DNA from: Gemmatimonadota bacterium
Lineage (GTDB): Bacteria > Gemmatimonadota > Gemmatimonadetes > Gemmatimonadales > GWC2-71-9
DNA length: 64,000 nt
Reading direction: 5' to 3'
Assembly: GCA_016704275.1 (NCBI GenBank)
Contig: JADJAK010000001.1
Location: 496,001 to 560,000, forward strand
Below, piece by piece: positions 52,339 to 61,476 of the stretch; the first letter of the stretch is position 1, and each line of letters begins with the position of its first letter. A program made the position numbers and the translations under genes. Below the pieces are notes generated by a model. It searched no databases and was not told the DNA's origin. It saw only the letters and a list, made by a program, of their open reading frames with translations.

Positions 52339-53148
52339 ATGTGGCAGAAAGGTATCGGCGCGTTGATGGTGCTCCAACTGGGTCTCCTGAACGGGGTCGC
52401 GGCGCAGGGTGGGGTGGCAACACTCTTCCCGGCACAACCGACCGGGATGGTCACCGATGTCGCCAAGGTGCTGGACGCGGCCAGCCTGGCCCGCATTGAG
52501 TCGCGCCTCACGCTGCTGCGCCAGCAGACCGGTGCCGAGGTGGCGGTGGTCACCCTGCCGACGCTGGGGGGGCGGGAGCCGGCCGAAGTGGCGCTCGCCA
52601 TCGGACGTGCCTGGGGCGTCGGGGCGAAGGCCGCGGTCGGCGATCAGACGCGCAACGCCGGCGCCGTCTTCCTGCTGGTGCCACGGTCCGGCGACCAGCG
52701 GGGCGAGATTCGGCTCGAGGTCGGCAACGGCCTCGAAGGGATCCTCACCGACGCGCGCACGGGGCAGCTCCTCGACGCGCTGATCCCCCAGCTCCGTGAG
52801 CAGCAGTACGGTGCGGCGCTCGATGCCGGGACCGTCGCCATCGCCGATCTGGTGGCGCGGACGATGGGCATCAGCGACACGTCGCTGGTGCAGCCCCGAG
52901 CGCCGCCGCGACGCGGCTTCCCCCGCGGCCTCCTGACGCTGCTCATCATCGTGTTGTGGCTGGTCATCAACACGCGAGGCGGCGGGCGCGGCGGCAGGTA
53001 TCGCCGAGGCGGGATGGGGCCGTTCATCATCGGCGGTGGCGGCTTCGGCGGCGGTGGCTTCGGGGGTGGCGGCTTTGGTGGTGGTGGCTTTGGCGGCTTC
53101 GGTGGCGGCGGGGGTTTCAGCGGCGGCGGCGGCGGGAGGAGCTTCTGA
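52339..53148 (+). CDS. TPM-domain membrane protein with Gly/Phe-rich tail
   Basis: 269 residues. Signal peptide (MWQKGIGALMVLQLGLLNGV), then a TPM domain: TGMVTDVAKVLDAASLARIE and TGAEVAVVTLPTLGGREPAE through to YGAALDAGTVAIADLVA. A membrane helix (LLTLLIIVLWLVI) is followed by a basic spot and a 60-residue tail of GGGFGGGGF repeats. TPM proteins often accompany LemA, as here two genes downstream. Stop overlaps the next start (TGATG). Confidence 0.88.
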   Translation: MWQKGIGALMVLQLGLLNGVAAQGGVATLFPAQPTGMVTDVAKVLDAASLARIESRLTLLRQQTGAEVAVVTLPTLGGREPAEVALAIGRAWGVGAKAAVGDQTRNAGAVFLLVPRSGDQRGEIRLEVGNGLEGILTDARTGQLLDALIPQLREQQYGAALDAGTVAIADLVARTMGISDTSLVQPRAPPRRGFPRGLLTLLIIVLWLVINTRGGGRGGRYRRGGMGPFIIGGGGFGGGGFGGGGFGGGGFGGFGGGGGFSGGGGGRSF

Positions 53149-53870
53149 TGGATCGTGGCCAACTTGATGCGGATATTGCGCGCCTTGTGACGCGCCTGCA
53201 GGCGGACGATGCGCCGGCAGGCAGCGCGCTGCTCTACGGTTCGGTGGTGCGGGGCGACTGGATCGCCACGCGCTCCGACGTGAACCTCCTCTTGGTGATG
53301 GACGATGCGTCGCCGACTGGACTGCGCCGGCTCGCCGGGGCGGTGTCGGAGTGGCATCGGGCCGGTCACACGGCGCCGTTGATCATCGGTCGCGAGGAAT
53401 GGCAGCGCTCCGTCGATGTCTTTCCGATCGAGATGACCGACATGCAGCTTGCCTACCGCGTGCTGCACGGCACCGACCCGCTCGCGGGCGTCCGCGTGGC
53501 ACCGTCGGACCTGCGTCGTGCGCTGGAGTCGGAGCTGCGCGGCAAGCTGGTGCGCTTGCGCCAGGCCTATGTCCGCTTCGGCGAGTCGATGGTGACGCTG
53601 GGTGGTTTTGCCACCGCCTCCGTCGGCCAGCTGCTGGTGCTGTTTCGGTGCACCGGTGCACTGCTCGGGCGTCCCCTGAGCGCGACGGCCGCCGAAACCA
53701 TCGCTGGTCTCTCCGACGTACTCGGCGAGGATGCGGCGGTGATCACCGAGATCGCGGGGCACCGGGCCGAACCCGAGTGGCACTGCCCCCCCGCCACGTT
53801 CGCCCGGTATCTTGAGGTGGTCCACCGGGCGGTTGAGTTCATTGACCACTACCCACAGGGAGATGCTTGA
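53148..53870 (+). CDS. Nucleotidyltransferase-fold protein
   Basis: 240 residues. ALLYGSVVRGDWIATRSDVN is the core of a minimal nucleotidyltransferase (GS then DxD/N spacing), here with D and N in place of the usual D-x-D pair, so activity may be altered. The remaining 150 residues are helical. It is tightly coupled on both sides: ATG overlaps the TPM stop, and its own stop overlaps the lemA start. Role unknown; it may label or regulate the LemA/TPM pair. Confidence 0.78.
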   Translation: MDRGQLDADIARLVTRLQADDAPAGSALLYGSVVRGDWIATRSDVNLLLVMDDASPTGLRRLAGAVSEWHRAGHTAPLIIGREEWQRSVDVFPIEMTDMQLAYRVLHGTDPLAGVRVAPSDLRRALESELRGKLVRLRQAYVRFGESMVTLGGFATASVGQLLVLFRCTGALLGRPLSATAAETIAGLSDVLGEDAAVITEIAGHRAEPEWHCPPATFARYLEVVHRAVEFIDHYPQGDA

Positions 53871-54439
53871 TGCGCCGCATGCTTCGTAGTGCCTCGTTCC
53901 TCGTCGCCGTGACGGTCCTCGCCAGCGGCTGCGGGTACAACTCGCTGCAGGGGCTCGATGAGCAGGTGAACAAGGCCAAGGGACAGATCGAGGTGCAGTT
54001 GCAGCGCCGTGCCGACCTGATCCCGAACCTGGTGGCCACCGTGAAGGGGGTCGCCGCGCAGGAGACGACGGTGTTCATCGCCGTCGCCGAGGCGCGCGCC
54101 AAGCTCTCCGGCGCGGTGCAGGGCGGCAATCTCGGCGAGATGGCCAATGCCAACCAGGCACTGACCGCGCCGCTCGGGCGCTTGATTGCCATCTCGGAGG
54201 CGTATCCGGAACTCAAGAGCAACGCGAACTTCCTGCAGTTGCAGGATCAGCTCGAGGGGACGGAGAACCGGATCGCGGTCGCGCGGACGGACTACAACAC
54301 CGCCGTGGAGCAGTTCAACACCACGACGCGGAAGTTTCCGACCAACCTGACGGCGAAGATGTTCGGCTTGGGGAAGGCGCGCGAGTACTTCGAGGTCACG
54401 ACGCCGGGTGCGAAGGATGCGCCGGCGGTGAAGTTCTGA
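53870..54439 (+). CDS. lemA: LemA-family lipoprotein
   Basis: 189 residues. Lipobox VLASGCGYN and LemA motifs: VQLQRRADLIPNLVATVKG and LGRLIAISEAYPELKSN, then FLQLQDQLEGTENRIAVAR and YNTAVEQFNT. It is an all-helical envelope protein of unclear function that typically accompanies TPM-type partners. An in-frame TTG one codon upstream is possible. It is followed by a heptad array 5 bases after the stop. Confidence 0.93.
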   Translation: MRRMLRSASFLVAVTVLASGCGYNSLQGLDEQVNKAKGQIEVQLQRRADLIPNLVATVKGVAAQETTVFIAVAEARAKLSGAVQGGNLGEMANANQALTAPLGRLIAISEAYPELKSNANFLQLQDQLEGTENRIAVARTDYNTAVEQFNTTTRKFPTNLTAKMFGLGKAREYFEVTTPGAKDAPAVKF

Positions 54440-54443
54440 AGGG

Positions 54444-54516
54444 GTCGTAAGTCGTAGGTCGTAAGTCGTAGGTCAGTCGCCACAGGACCTACGACCTATG
54501 ACATATGACTTACGAC
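54444..54516. repeat. Inverted pair of 7-bp arrays (GTCGTAR) between convergent genes
   Basis: Left arm: GTCGTAA, GTCGTAG, GTCGTAA, GTCGTAG (54444-54471). Right arm: CTACGAC, CTATGAC, ATATGAC, TTACGAC (54489-54516), the reverse complement with a few changes. The spacer is 17 bases, so a strong stem-loop is possible. The last heptad contains the metG TAA (54510-54512). Both convergent genes therefore end in stop-rich heptads. Confidence 0.93.
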
Positions 54517-56015
54517 TTTCTCTGAAAGAGATTTTCCGGCTTCCGCACCGACGCCCCGCCCATCGCGGGGCGTTTGGCGTTTGCCCAGGCGGCGTCAGGC
54601 GTGCCGTCCTGGCCGAGTGCCGTCCAGAGGGCGGTGGCCTTCTCGGGCATGAAGGGGAACAGCATCACGGAGAGACGATAGAGACACGACACGAGCTCGC
54701 AGAGGGCCGTGTCGAGCTCGGCGTCCTTCCCCTCCTTGGCGAGCGTCCATGGTGCGTGGACCACGATGTACCGATTGCCCTCGCTCACGAGTTCGTTGAT
54801 CGCCTCGGCCGCCCCCTTGAGTCCCTGCGCCTCCATTGCCGTCTCGTAGCGCGCGAGTGCCTCGCTGCCTGCCTCTGCGAGAGTTGCTGGCTCCGCCGAC
54901 GGGACGACGCCATCCCGGTACTTCTCGACCATCGCGAGCACGCGTGAGGCCAGGTTGCCGAGGCCATTGGCGAGCTCGCTCTCGTAGACGGCGTCGAACC
55001 GCTCGAACGTGAAGTCGCCGTCGTGCTCGAAGCCGACCTCGCGCAGCAGGAACCAGCGGAGCGCGTCGGCGCCGTGCCGCTCGGCCGCTTCCGCGATCGT
55101 CACCGAACTCCCCTCCGACTTGCTCACCTTGGCGCCGCCCCACTGCACGTAGCCGTGGGCCCAGATCGCCGTCGGCAGCGGCAGGTCGGCGGCCAGCAGC
55201 ATCGCCGGCCAGATGATGCAGTGGAAGCGGGTGATCCCCTTGCAGACGACGTGGAGATCGGCCGGCCAGATGGCGTCCCAGCCGTCGTTCGGATAGCCCG
55301 TCGCGCTCAGGTAGTTGATGAGCGCGTCGAACCAGACGTAGACGGTCTCGTCGTCGGTGCCGGGGAACGGAATGCCCCATGGCAACCGCGCGCGCGAGAT
55401 CGAGATGTCCTGCAATCCCTCGCGCAGCGTGCTGAGGATTTCGTTGCGACGGATCTGCGGCTCGACCCGAAAGGCCTCGTTGGCCTCGACGAGCGCGAGG
55501 ACGCGGTCGCGATACGCCGAGAGGCGGAAGAAGGTGTTCTTCTCCTTGGTGCGCACGAGGTCGCGCGACGGATGCTCGGGACACCGACCGTCGACGAGTT
55601 GCCCTTCCTGCTTGAACTCCTCGCAGCCGACGCAATACAGCCCCTCGTACTCACCGACGAAGAGATCCTCCGGGTGCCGCTCGCGGATCCGTTCGAGCAG
55701 TGCCTGCACCCCGGCGGCGTGGCGCGGCTCGGTGGTACGCATCCAGTCGTCGTGGGCGCAGTGGAGGCTGAGCCAGGTCTGCTCGAAGTGCCTCGAGATG
55801 CCGTCAACCCAGGCCTGTGGAGACATCCCCGCGGCCTGCGCCGACTGAAAGACTTTCTGGCCGTGCTCGTCCATCCCCATCAGGAAACGCACCGGCTGCC
55901 CCTGCAGGCGATGCCAGCGGGCAATGGCGTCGGCGCCGATCTTCTCGAGGGCGTGGCCCAGATGCGGGTCGCCGTTGGCGTAGTCGATGGCGGTGGTGAT
56001 GTACCAGGGCTTCAC
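54510..56015 (-). CDS. metG: Methionyl-tRNA synthetase
   Basis: 501 residues. HIGH-like motif is PHLGHALE, KMSKS-like motif is AKVSKSEGSSV. YVWFDALINYL and the zinc knuckle cysteines (YCVGCEEFKQEG to GRCPEH) are visible. There is no C-terminal tRNA-binding EMAPII domain, so it is the short form. The start overlaps the stop of ricT by 4 bases. The C-terminal residues QRKS and the TAA are encoded by the repeat array, so the last residues are not conserved sequence. Confidence 0.96.
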   Translation of the reverse strand: MKPWYITTAIDYANGDPHLGHALEKIGADAIARWHRLQGQPVRFLMGMDEHGQKVFQSAQAAGMSPQAWVDGISRHFEQTWLSLHCAHDDWMRTTEPRHAAGVQALLERIRERHPEDLFVGEYEGLYCVGCEEFKQEGQLVDGRCPEHPSRDLVRTKEKNTFFRLSAYRDRVLALVEANEAFRVEPQIRRNEILSTLREGLQDISISRARLPWGIPFPGTDDETVYVWFDALINYLSATGYPNDGWDAIWPADLHVVCKGITRFHCIIWPAMLLAADLPLPTAIWAHGYVQWGGAKVSKSEGSSVTIAEAAERHGADALRWFLLREVGFEHDGDFTFERFDAVYESELANGLGNLASRVLAMVEKYRDGVVPSAEPATLAEAGSEALARYETAMEAQGLKGAAEAINELVSEGNRYIVVHAPWTLAKEGKDAELDTALCELVSCLYRLSVMLFPFMPEKATALWTALGQDGTPDAAWANAKRPAMGGASVRKPENLFQRKS

Positions 56016-57028
56016 GCCGAACTCCCGTCGGGGGGGCCGCCGCGTTGCGGGCGGCGGGGTGCGCCAGGCGGGCGGCGGGTCGGCGGTGCGGCGGCTTCGG
56101 GGGCCGGCGTCGGCGCGGTGGTTGCCGCCGGGGCCTGCTCGACCTCATCGCGCAACTCGAGCAGGCCGATCACGCGCGGGCCATGCTCGTCACTGCGCAG
56201 GAAGACCCGCTCACGGAGGATGTCGACCGCCACCACCTTTTCTGCCCCGCGCGATGTCTGAATCAGCTTCCCTTCCTTCGGGAAGCGCTTCCGCGCGGTC
56301 AGATAGAACTCATGCTCGTACTTGAGGCAGCAAAGCAGTCGCCCGCAACCACCGGAGATCTGCGCGGGGTTGAGCGAGAGTCGCTGATCCTTTGCCAGGG
56401 CGAGATTCACCGGGCCCGGCTCGGTCAACCAGGTGCTGCAGCAGAGCTCGCGTCCGCAGCGACCGACGCCGCCGAGGCGCGCCGCCTCCTCGCGCACGCC
56501 GATCTGTCGCAGGTCAATCCGGGTCCGGAAGCTGGTGGCGAGCTCGCGGACCAGGGTCCGGAAGTCCACCCGCTTGTCGGCCGTGAAGTAGATGGTGAGC
56601 CGATTCCGGTCCCACTGCCACTCGGTGTCGGAGATCCGCATCGGGAGGTCGTGAGCGGCGGCGCGCGCGATCACGGCACGCCGTGCCTCTTCCTCGCCTC
56701 GTCGCAACTCCTCGTGCTGCAGTACGTCGGCGGGGGACGCACGCCGCACGACCGCCGCACGGACGCCCGGCGCGGCCGCCACCGGCTCCGCAGCAGCATC
56801 GCTTGGTGCGGCGATCGCATCGGGGGCCGGGGCGTCGGTGCCGCAGCTGGTGCAACCGCCGCACTTGGCCAGCGCCGCCTCTCCGACGGTGTTGACGCGG
56901 CCCAGGTCGAAGCCGCGCTCCACCGCCACCACAACCGGTTCGTTGAGCCGCAGTGGCGCGGCGTCATCGGACCAGTCAAAGAAGTCGCGGCGGTTGCCCT
57001 TGAAGCGGACTTCGACAGTTTGCGGCAT
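56012..57028 (-). CDS. ricT: PSP1/RicT-family protein
   Basis: 338 residues. The PSP1 core runs from VQVRFKG-type N-terminal sequence through LTIYFTADKRVDFRTLVREL, ending in FRTRIDLRQIGVREEAARLG. The cysteine set GRCGRELCC and GGCGRLLCCLKYEHEFY can bind an Fe-S cluster in the Bacillus relative YaaT/RicT. Extra cysteines occur in an N-terminal insert (KCGGCTSCGTD). The C-terminal 50 residues are Pro/Ala-rich. Sits between accA and metG in one transcript. Possible link to RNA processing is by homology only. Confidence 0.85.
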   Translation of the reverse strand: MPQTVEVRFKGNRRDFFDWSDDAAPLRLNEPVVVAVERGFDLGRVNTVGEAALAKCGGCTSCGTDAPAPDAIAAPSDAAAEPVAAAPGVRAAVVRRASPADVLQHEELRRGEEEARRAVIARAAAHDLPMRISDTEWQWDRNRLTIYFTADKRVDFRTLVRELATSFRTRIDLRQIGVREEAARLGGVGRCGRELCCSTWLTEPGPVNLALAKDQRLSLNPAQISGGCGRLLCCLKYEHEFYLTARKRFPKEGKLIQTSRGAEKVVAVDILRERVFLRSDEHGPRVIGLLELRDEVEQAPAATTAPTPAPEAAAPPTRRPPGAPRRPQRGGPPDGSSA

Positions 57029-57990
57029 CAGGCGTCCGCGTACGCCCCCATCGCCGCGAACTTGTCGTGGCGACGCTTGATGAGCTTGTCGGCCTTCAGC
57101 TTGCGCAGCTCGGTCATCTGGCGGATCAACGCCGCGCGCAGCGATTCACCGGCCGCGTCGGGATCGAAGTGCGCCCCGCCCACCGGCTCGGGGATGATCT
57201 CGTCGACCAGGCCAAGGCGGAGCAAGTCGTCCGACGTGAGCTTGAGCGCCTCGGCGGCGCGCTCGCGCTGCGAGGCATCCTTCCAGAGGATCGCCGCGCA
57301 GCCCTCGGGAGAGATCACCGAGTAGACGGAGTTCTCGAACATCAGGATCCGATCGGCGACGCCCAGCGCCAGCGCACCACCCGACCCGCCCTCGCCGATG
57401 ACCACCGTGATGATCGGCGTCGGCAGGATCGACATCTCGAGGATGTTGCGCGCAAGCGCCTCGGACTGGCCGCGCTCTTCCGCGCCCAGACCGGGGTAGG
57501 CCCCCGGCGTGTCGATCAGCGTGATGACCGGCGCATGGAAGCGTGCAGCGATCTGCATCAGCCGCAGCGCCTTCCGGTAGCCCTCGGGATGCGGCATCCC
57601 GAAGTTGCGCTTGATGTTCTCCTTGGTGTCGCGTCCCTTCTGGTGGCCGATCACCATCACCGACTGGCCGGCGAGCCGGGCCCAGCCGCCGACGATCGCA
57701 GGATCGTCGCGGAAGAGCCGGTCGCCGTGGAGCTCGATGAAGTCGGTGAAGATCGACGAGAGGTAGTCGAGGGTATACGGCCGCCGGGCATGCCGTGCCA
57801 CCAGCACGCGCTGCATCGGCGTGAGGCCGGCATAGATCTCGGCGCGCTTCGCGTCGAGCTTCTCCTCGAGCGTCGTGAGCTCGCCGAGGACGTCGATTTC
57901 GCGCTCGCTGCCCACGCGCTTCAGCTCGTCGATCTGCTTCTCGAGCTCCGCGAGGGGCTTCTCGAATTCGAGGGTGTAGCTGGTCGCCAT
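57028..57990 (-). CDS. accA: Acetyl-CoA carboxylase carboxyltransferase subunit alpha
   Basis: 320 residues. N-terminal helices (LEFEKPLAELEKQIDELKR) precede the crotonase-like core: FTDFIELHGDRLFRDD, IGHQKGRDTKENIKRNFGMP, LIDTPGAYPGLGAEERGQ, GEGGSGGALALGVADR. It is the normal family length and arrangement. Forms malonyl-CoA with AccD, which is not in this window. Starts 6 bases after dnaE and overlaps ricT by 1 base. Confidence 0.96.
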   Translation of the reverse strand: MATSYTLEFEKPLAELEKQIDELKRVGSEREIDVLGELTTLEEKLDAKRAEIYAGLTPMQRVLVARHARRPYTLDYLSSIFTDFIELHGDRLFRDDPAIVGGWARLAGQSVMVIGHQKGRDTKENIKRNFGMPHPEGYRKALRLMQIAARFHAPVITLIDTPGAYPGLGAEERGQSEALARNILEMSILPTPIITVVIGEGGSGGALALGVADRILMFENSVYSVISPEGCAAILWKDASQRERAAEALKLTSDDLLRLGLVDEIIPEPVGGAHFDPDAAGESLRAALIRQMTELRKLKADKLIKRRHDKFAAMGAYADA

Positions 57991-57996
57991 CCTGCC

Positions 57997-60900
57997 TTAC
58001 CCCGCGCGGATGAAGGAAACGGCGTCGCCGCCAAAGAGGTCCCGCAGGTCGCGCAGAGTCTCCTCGCGCGGTTCCACCCGCAGGCGTCGGGAGCGGAGGC
58101 GCGCGGCCGTACCGTTCCCGTCGGACCATTGAATATAGAGCGGCGCCGGCCCAGGGTGGGCCATGCAGAGGCGGGCCAGGGTCCGGATCGTCTCGGGGGC
58201 GGGGGCATCCGGGGCGGCCCACTGGATCGCGATCCCGAGCAACCCGGCGCTCTCGAGTTCCGCCAGCGGCCGGGCCCCCTCCACGATGAAGGGGACCTGG
58301 TCCTCGCCTCGGTCACGGGCCGAATAGCCGCCGCTGAGCAGCATCGCCTCGTCGACCCGGATCACCTGGTTGAGCTTGGCCCAGGCATCGGGGAAGACGA
58401 TCGCCTCGGCGGTGCCGTGGAAGTCCTCGACCGTCACCCGGGCGTACTCCTTCCCGGTCTTCTTGGAAATCTGCCGCTTGACCGCCGTGAGCACCCCCGC
58501 GACCGCGACCTGGTGCTCGCTCCAGCTCCCCATCGTGGCGGTCGTCCGCGTGCCGAACAGCTCCACCAACGGACGGTAGCGCTCGAGCGGATGCCCGGAG
58601 ATGAAGAAGCCGAGGATCTCCTTCTCCTTCGCGAGGCGGTCCGCCTCGGTCCACAGCGGCACGTCGGGGAGCGTCGGCTCGACCGGGGTCGTCTTGACGA
58701 CTTCGCCGAAGAGCGATTCCTGCCCCGCCTCGAGTTCCTGCGCGAGCAGCTGCGCCTCGCCGATCGCCTGGTCCACCGCTGCGACGAGTTGGGCGCGATG
58801 CCCACCGAGCGAGTCGCAGGCCCCGGCCGCGATCAGCGATTCGAAGACCCGCTTGTTGCAGAGTCGCGCGTCGATGCGTCGGGCAAAATTCGCGAGGGAC
58901 GTGAAGCGGCCCTGCTGGCGCGCGGCGATGATCGACTCGATCGCCCCCGCGCCAACGTTGCGCACGGCCCCGAGCCCGAAGCGGATGCGACGATCGCCGA
59001 TGACCGTGAACTTGAAGCCCGACTCGTGCACGTCGGGCGGCAGCACTTCGATGCCGAGCTCGCGGGCCTCGTTGATGTACTGGACGACCTTGTCGGTGCT
59101 GCCGATTTCACTCGAGAGCAGCGCCGCCATGAACTCGGCAGGATGGTGCGTCTTGAGCCAGGCGGTCTGGTAGGAGAGGACCGAGTAGGCGACCGAGTGC
59201 GACTTGTTGAAGCCGTACCGGCCGAAGGTCTCGATCTGCGCCGCGAGTTCGTCGAGCAGGCCGCGCTCGTGGCCGAGGGCCGTGCCGCGCGTGATGAACT
59301 TCCCCAGCTCCTTCTTGATCAGCTCCGCGTCCTTCTTGCCGACGGCCTTCCGGAGGACGTCGGCTTCGGCCAGCGTGAATCCGGCGATCACGTTGGCGAT
59401 CCGCATCACCTGTTCCTGATAGGTGATGACGCCGTAGGTCGGCTCCAGCACCTCGACCAGCGAGGGATGCGGGTAGGTGACCGGCTCGTGGCCCAGCTTC
59501 CGCTTGATGAAGACGGTGTGCATGCCGGCGTCGAGCGGACCCGGGCGCAGCAAGGCGTTCGAGGCGACGAGGTCGTCGAAGCGGTCGCACTTCATGCTGC
59601 GCAGCGTGTCCGTCGCGAGGGCCGATTCGAACTGGAAGACGCCCGCCGTGCGTCCCCGACGCAGCAGCGCATAGACCTCGGGGTCGTCGTACGGGAGCGC
59701 GTCGATGTCGAGCGGCGTGCCGGTCTTCGCCACGATCATCTGCACTGCGTCGTGAATCACCGTCAGCGTCTTGAGGCCGAGGATGTCCATCTTGAGCATC
59801 CCGACCTTTTCGAGCGCGCCCATCTCGTACTGGCAGATGATCGAGTCTTCGCCGTTCGCGGCGGCACCGGCACCCTTGGTCGGCGCCGTGCAGACCGGCA
59901 CATAGTCGGCGAGCGGCCCCGGGGCGATCACCACGCCGGCGGCGTGCACCGAGGCGTGGCGACTGAGCCCCTCGATCCGCGAGGCGTAGGTGAAGACGCG
60001 GCGGTAGGCCTCGCTCTCCTTCAGCATCGCCTTCAGCTCGTCGATCTTCTCGCCGGCTTCCGCCACCGTCATCGAGAAGGCCGGCCCCGAGGGGATCAGC
60101 TTGGTGAGCTTGTCGGCCTCGCCCGGCGGGATCTTCAGGGTCCGCGCGACGTCCTTCACCGCGGCCCGCGCCTTCATCGTCCCGAAGGTGATGATCTGCC
60201 CCACCGAATCGCGCCCATAGCGCTCGCGCACGTACTCGATCACCTCGCCACGCCGCTCGAAACAGAAGTCGACGTCGATGTCGGGCATCGACACGCGCTC
60301 CGGATTGAGGAAGCGCTCGAACAGCAGGTCGAAGCGGAGCGGGTCGACGTTGGTGATGCCGAGGCCATAGGCGACGATCGAGCCCGCGGCCGACCCGCGG
60401 CCGGGACCGACGGGAATGCCCCGCGCCCGCGCGGCGTTGATGAAGTCCTGCGTGATCAGGAAGTAGCCGGCGTAGCCCGCCGTGTTGATCACGCCGAGCT
60501 CGAAGTCGAGTCGCTGCTGCACCGCGTCAGGCAGCGGCTTGGCGTAGCGCGCTTCAAGGCCCGTGGTGGCGAGTGTGGCGAGCAGCGTCTCGTCGGAGGT
60601 GACGCCCTCGGGCAGCGGATACTTCGGCACGAAGTAGCGCTTCTCGAAGTCGAACTCGCAGAGGTTGGCGACGTCCTGCGTCCGCTCGATGGCGTCGATC
60701 TGGTCGGGGAAGAGCGTCCGCATCTCGGCTTCGCTCTTGACGTACGACTCGCTGCCGGTGAAGCGGAAGCGCTTCGGGTCGTCGAGATCGGCGCCGGTGC
60801 CGATGGCCAGCAGGACGTCGTGCGCCTCGGCATCGTCCCGCGTGAGATAGTGGGCGTCGTTGGTCGCCACGACCGGGAGGCCCAGCTCCTTGCCGAGGGC

Positions 60901-61476
60901 GATCATCCCCTTGGCGACCTCGAGTTCCTCCGGGATGCCGTGATCCTGGATCTCGAGATAGAAGCCATCCTTGCCGAAGGTCTCCGCCATCCAGACCGCC
61001 GACTCGCGCGCCTTGTCGAAGCGTCCCTGGCGCAGGTACAGCGCGACTTCACCCGAGAGGCACGCCGCGAGGCAGACGATTCCCTCGCTGTGTGACGCGA
61101 GGATCTCCTTGTCGATGCGGGGACGCCGATAGAAGCCCTCGGTGTAACCGATCGAGGAGAGCTTGATCAGGTTCTTGTAGCCGACGGCGTTGCGGGCGAG
61201 GAGGACGAGGTGCGAGTACTGCGCCGGGGCCCACGAGGGCTTCTCGCGCGCCTGTCGCGGACCGAAGGCGAGATAGGCCTCGAAGCCGAGAATTGGCCGG
61301 ATCCCCTGCTTCTTCGCCTGGTCGTAGAAGCTCCACGCCGCGTGCAGGTTGCCGTGGTCGGTGACGGCGAGCGAGTCCATCCCCAACTTCTTGACGTGAC
61401 TCACCAGCTCGGGGATGCGATTGGCACCGTCGAGCAGCGAGTATTCGCTGTGGGTATGGAGGTGGACGAAGGCCAT
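57997..61476 (-). CDS. dnaE: DNA polymerase III alpha subunit
   Basis: 1159 residues. PHP domain at the start (FVHLHTHSEYSLLDGANRI), the polymerase palm aspartates in MPDIDVDFCFERRGEVIEYV, the finger FGTMKARAAVKDVART, helix-hairpin-helix GFNKSHSVAYSVLSYQTAWL, then the OB domain VAGVLTAVKRQISKKTGKEY. The C-terminus matches the DnaE1 arrangement. ATG overlaps the hisIE stop (TGATG). Replicative polymerase, second gene of the leftward operon. Confidence 0.97.
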   Translation of the reverse strand: MAFVHLHTHSEYSLLDGANRIPELVSHVKKLGMDSLAVTDHGNLHAAWSFYDQAKKQGIRPILGFEAYLAFGPRQAREKPSWAPAQYSHLVLLARNAVGYKNLIKLSSIGYTEGFYRRPRIDKEILASHSEGIVCLAACLSGEVALYLRQGRFDKARESAVWMAETFGKDGFYLEIQDHGIPEELEVAKGMIALGKELGLPVVATNDAHYLTRDDAEAHDVLLAIGTGADLDDPKRFRFTGSESYVKSEAEMRTLFPDQIDAIERTQDVANLCEFDFEKRYFVPKYPLPEGVTSDETLLATLATTGLEARYAKPLPDAVQQRLDFELGVINTAGYAGYFLITQDFINAARARGIPVGPGRGSAAGSIVAYGLGITNVDPLRFDLLFERFLNPERVSMPDIDVDFCFERRGEVIEYVRERYGRDSVGQIITFGTMKARAAVKDVARTLKIPPGEADKLTKLIPSGPAFSMTVAEAGEKIDELKAMLKESEAYRRVFTYASRIEGLSRHASVHAAGVVIAPGPLADYVPVCTAPTKGAGAAANGEDSIICQYEMGALEKVGMLKMDILGLKTLTVIHDAVQMIVAKTGTPLDIDALPYDDPEVYALLRRGRTAGVFQFESALATDTLRSMKCDRFDDLVASNALLRPGPLDAGMHTVFIKRKLGHEPVTYPHPSLVEVLEPTYGVITYQEQVMRIANVIAGFTLAEADVLRKAVGKKDAELIKKELGKFITRGTALGHERGLLDELAAQIETFGRYGFNKSHSVAYSVLSYQTAWLKTHHPAEFMAALLSSEIGSTDKVVQYINEARELGIEVLPPDVHESGFKFTVIGDRRIRFGLGAVRNVGAGAIESIIAARQQGRFTSLANFARRIDARLCNKRVFESLIAAGACDSLGGHRAQLVAAVDQAIGEAQLLAQELEAGQESLFGEVVKTTPVEPTLPDVPLWTEADRLAKEKEILGFFISGHPLERYRPLVELFGTRTTATMGSWSEHQVAVAGVLTAVKRQISKKTGKEYARVTVEDFHGTAEAIVFPDAWAKLNQVIRVDEAMLLSGGYSARDRGEDQVPFIVEGARPLAELESAGLLGIAIQWAAPDAPAPETIRTLARLCMAHPGPAPLYIQWSDGNGTAARLRSRRLRVEPREETLRDLRDLFGGDAVSFIRAG

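Noticed and set aside
57067..61095. 1342-codon open frame antisense to dnaE
   Set aside because: Rich in Arg, Asp, Gly and His with no domain; a normal shadow of a high-GC gene on the other strand, which is clearly dnaE.
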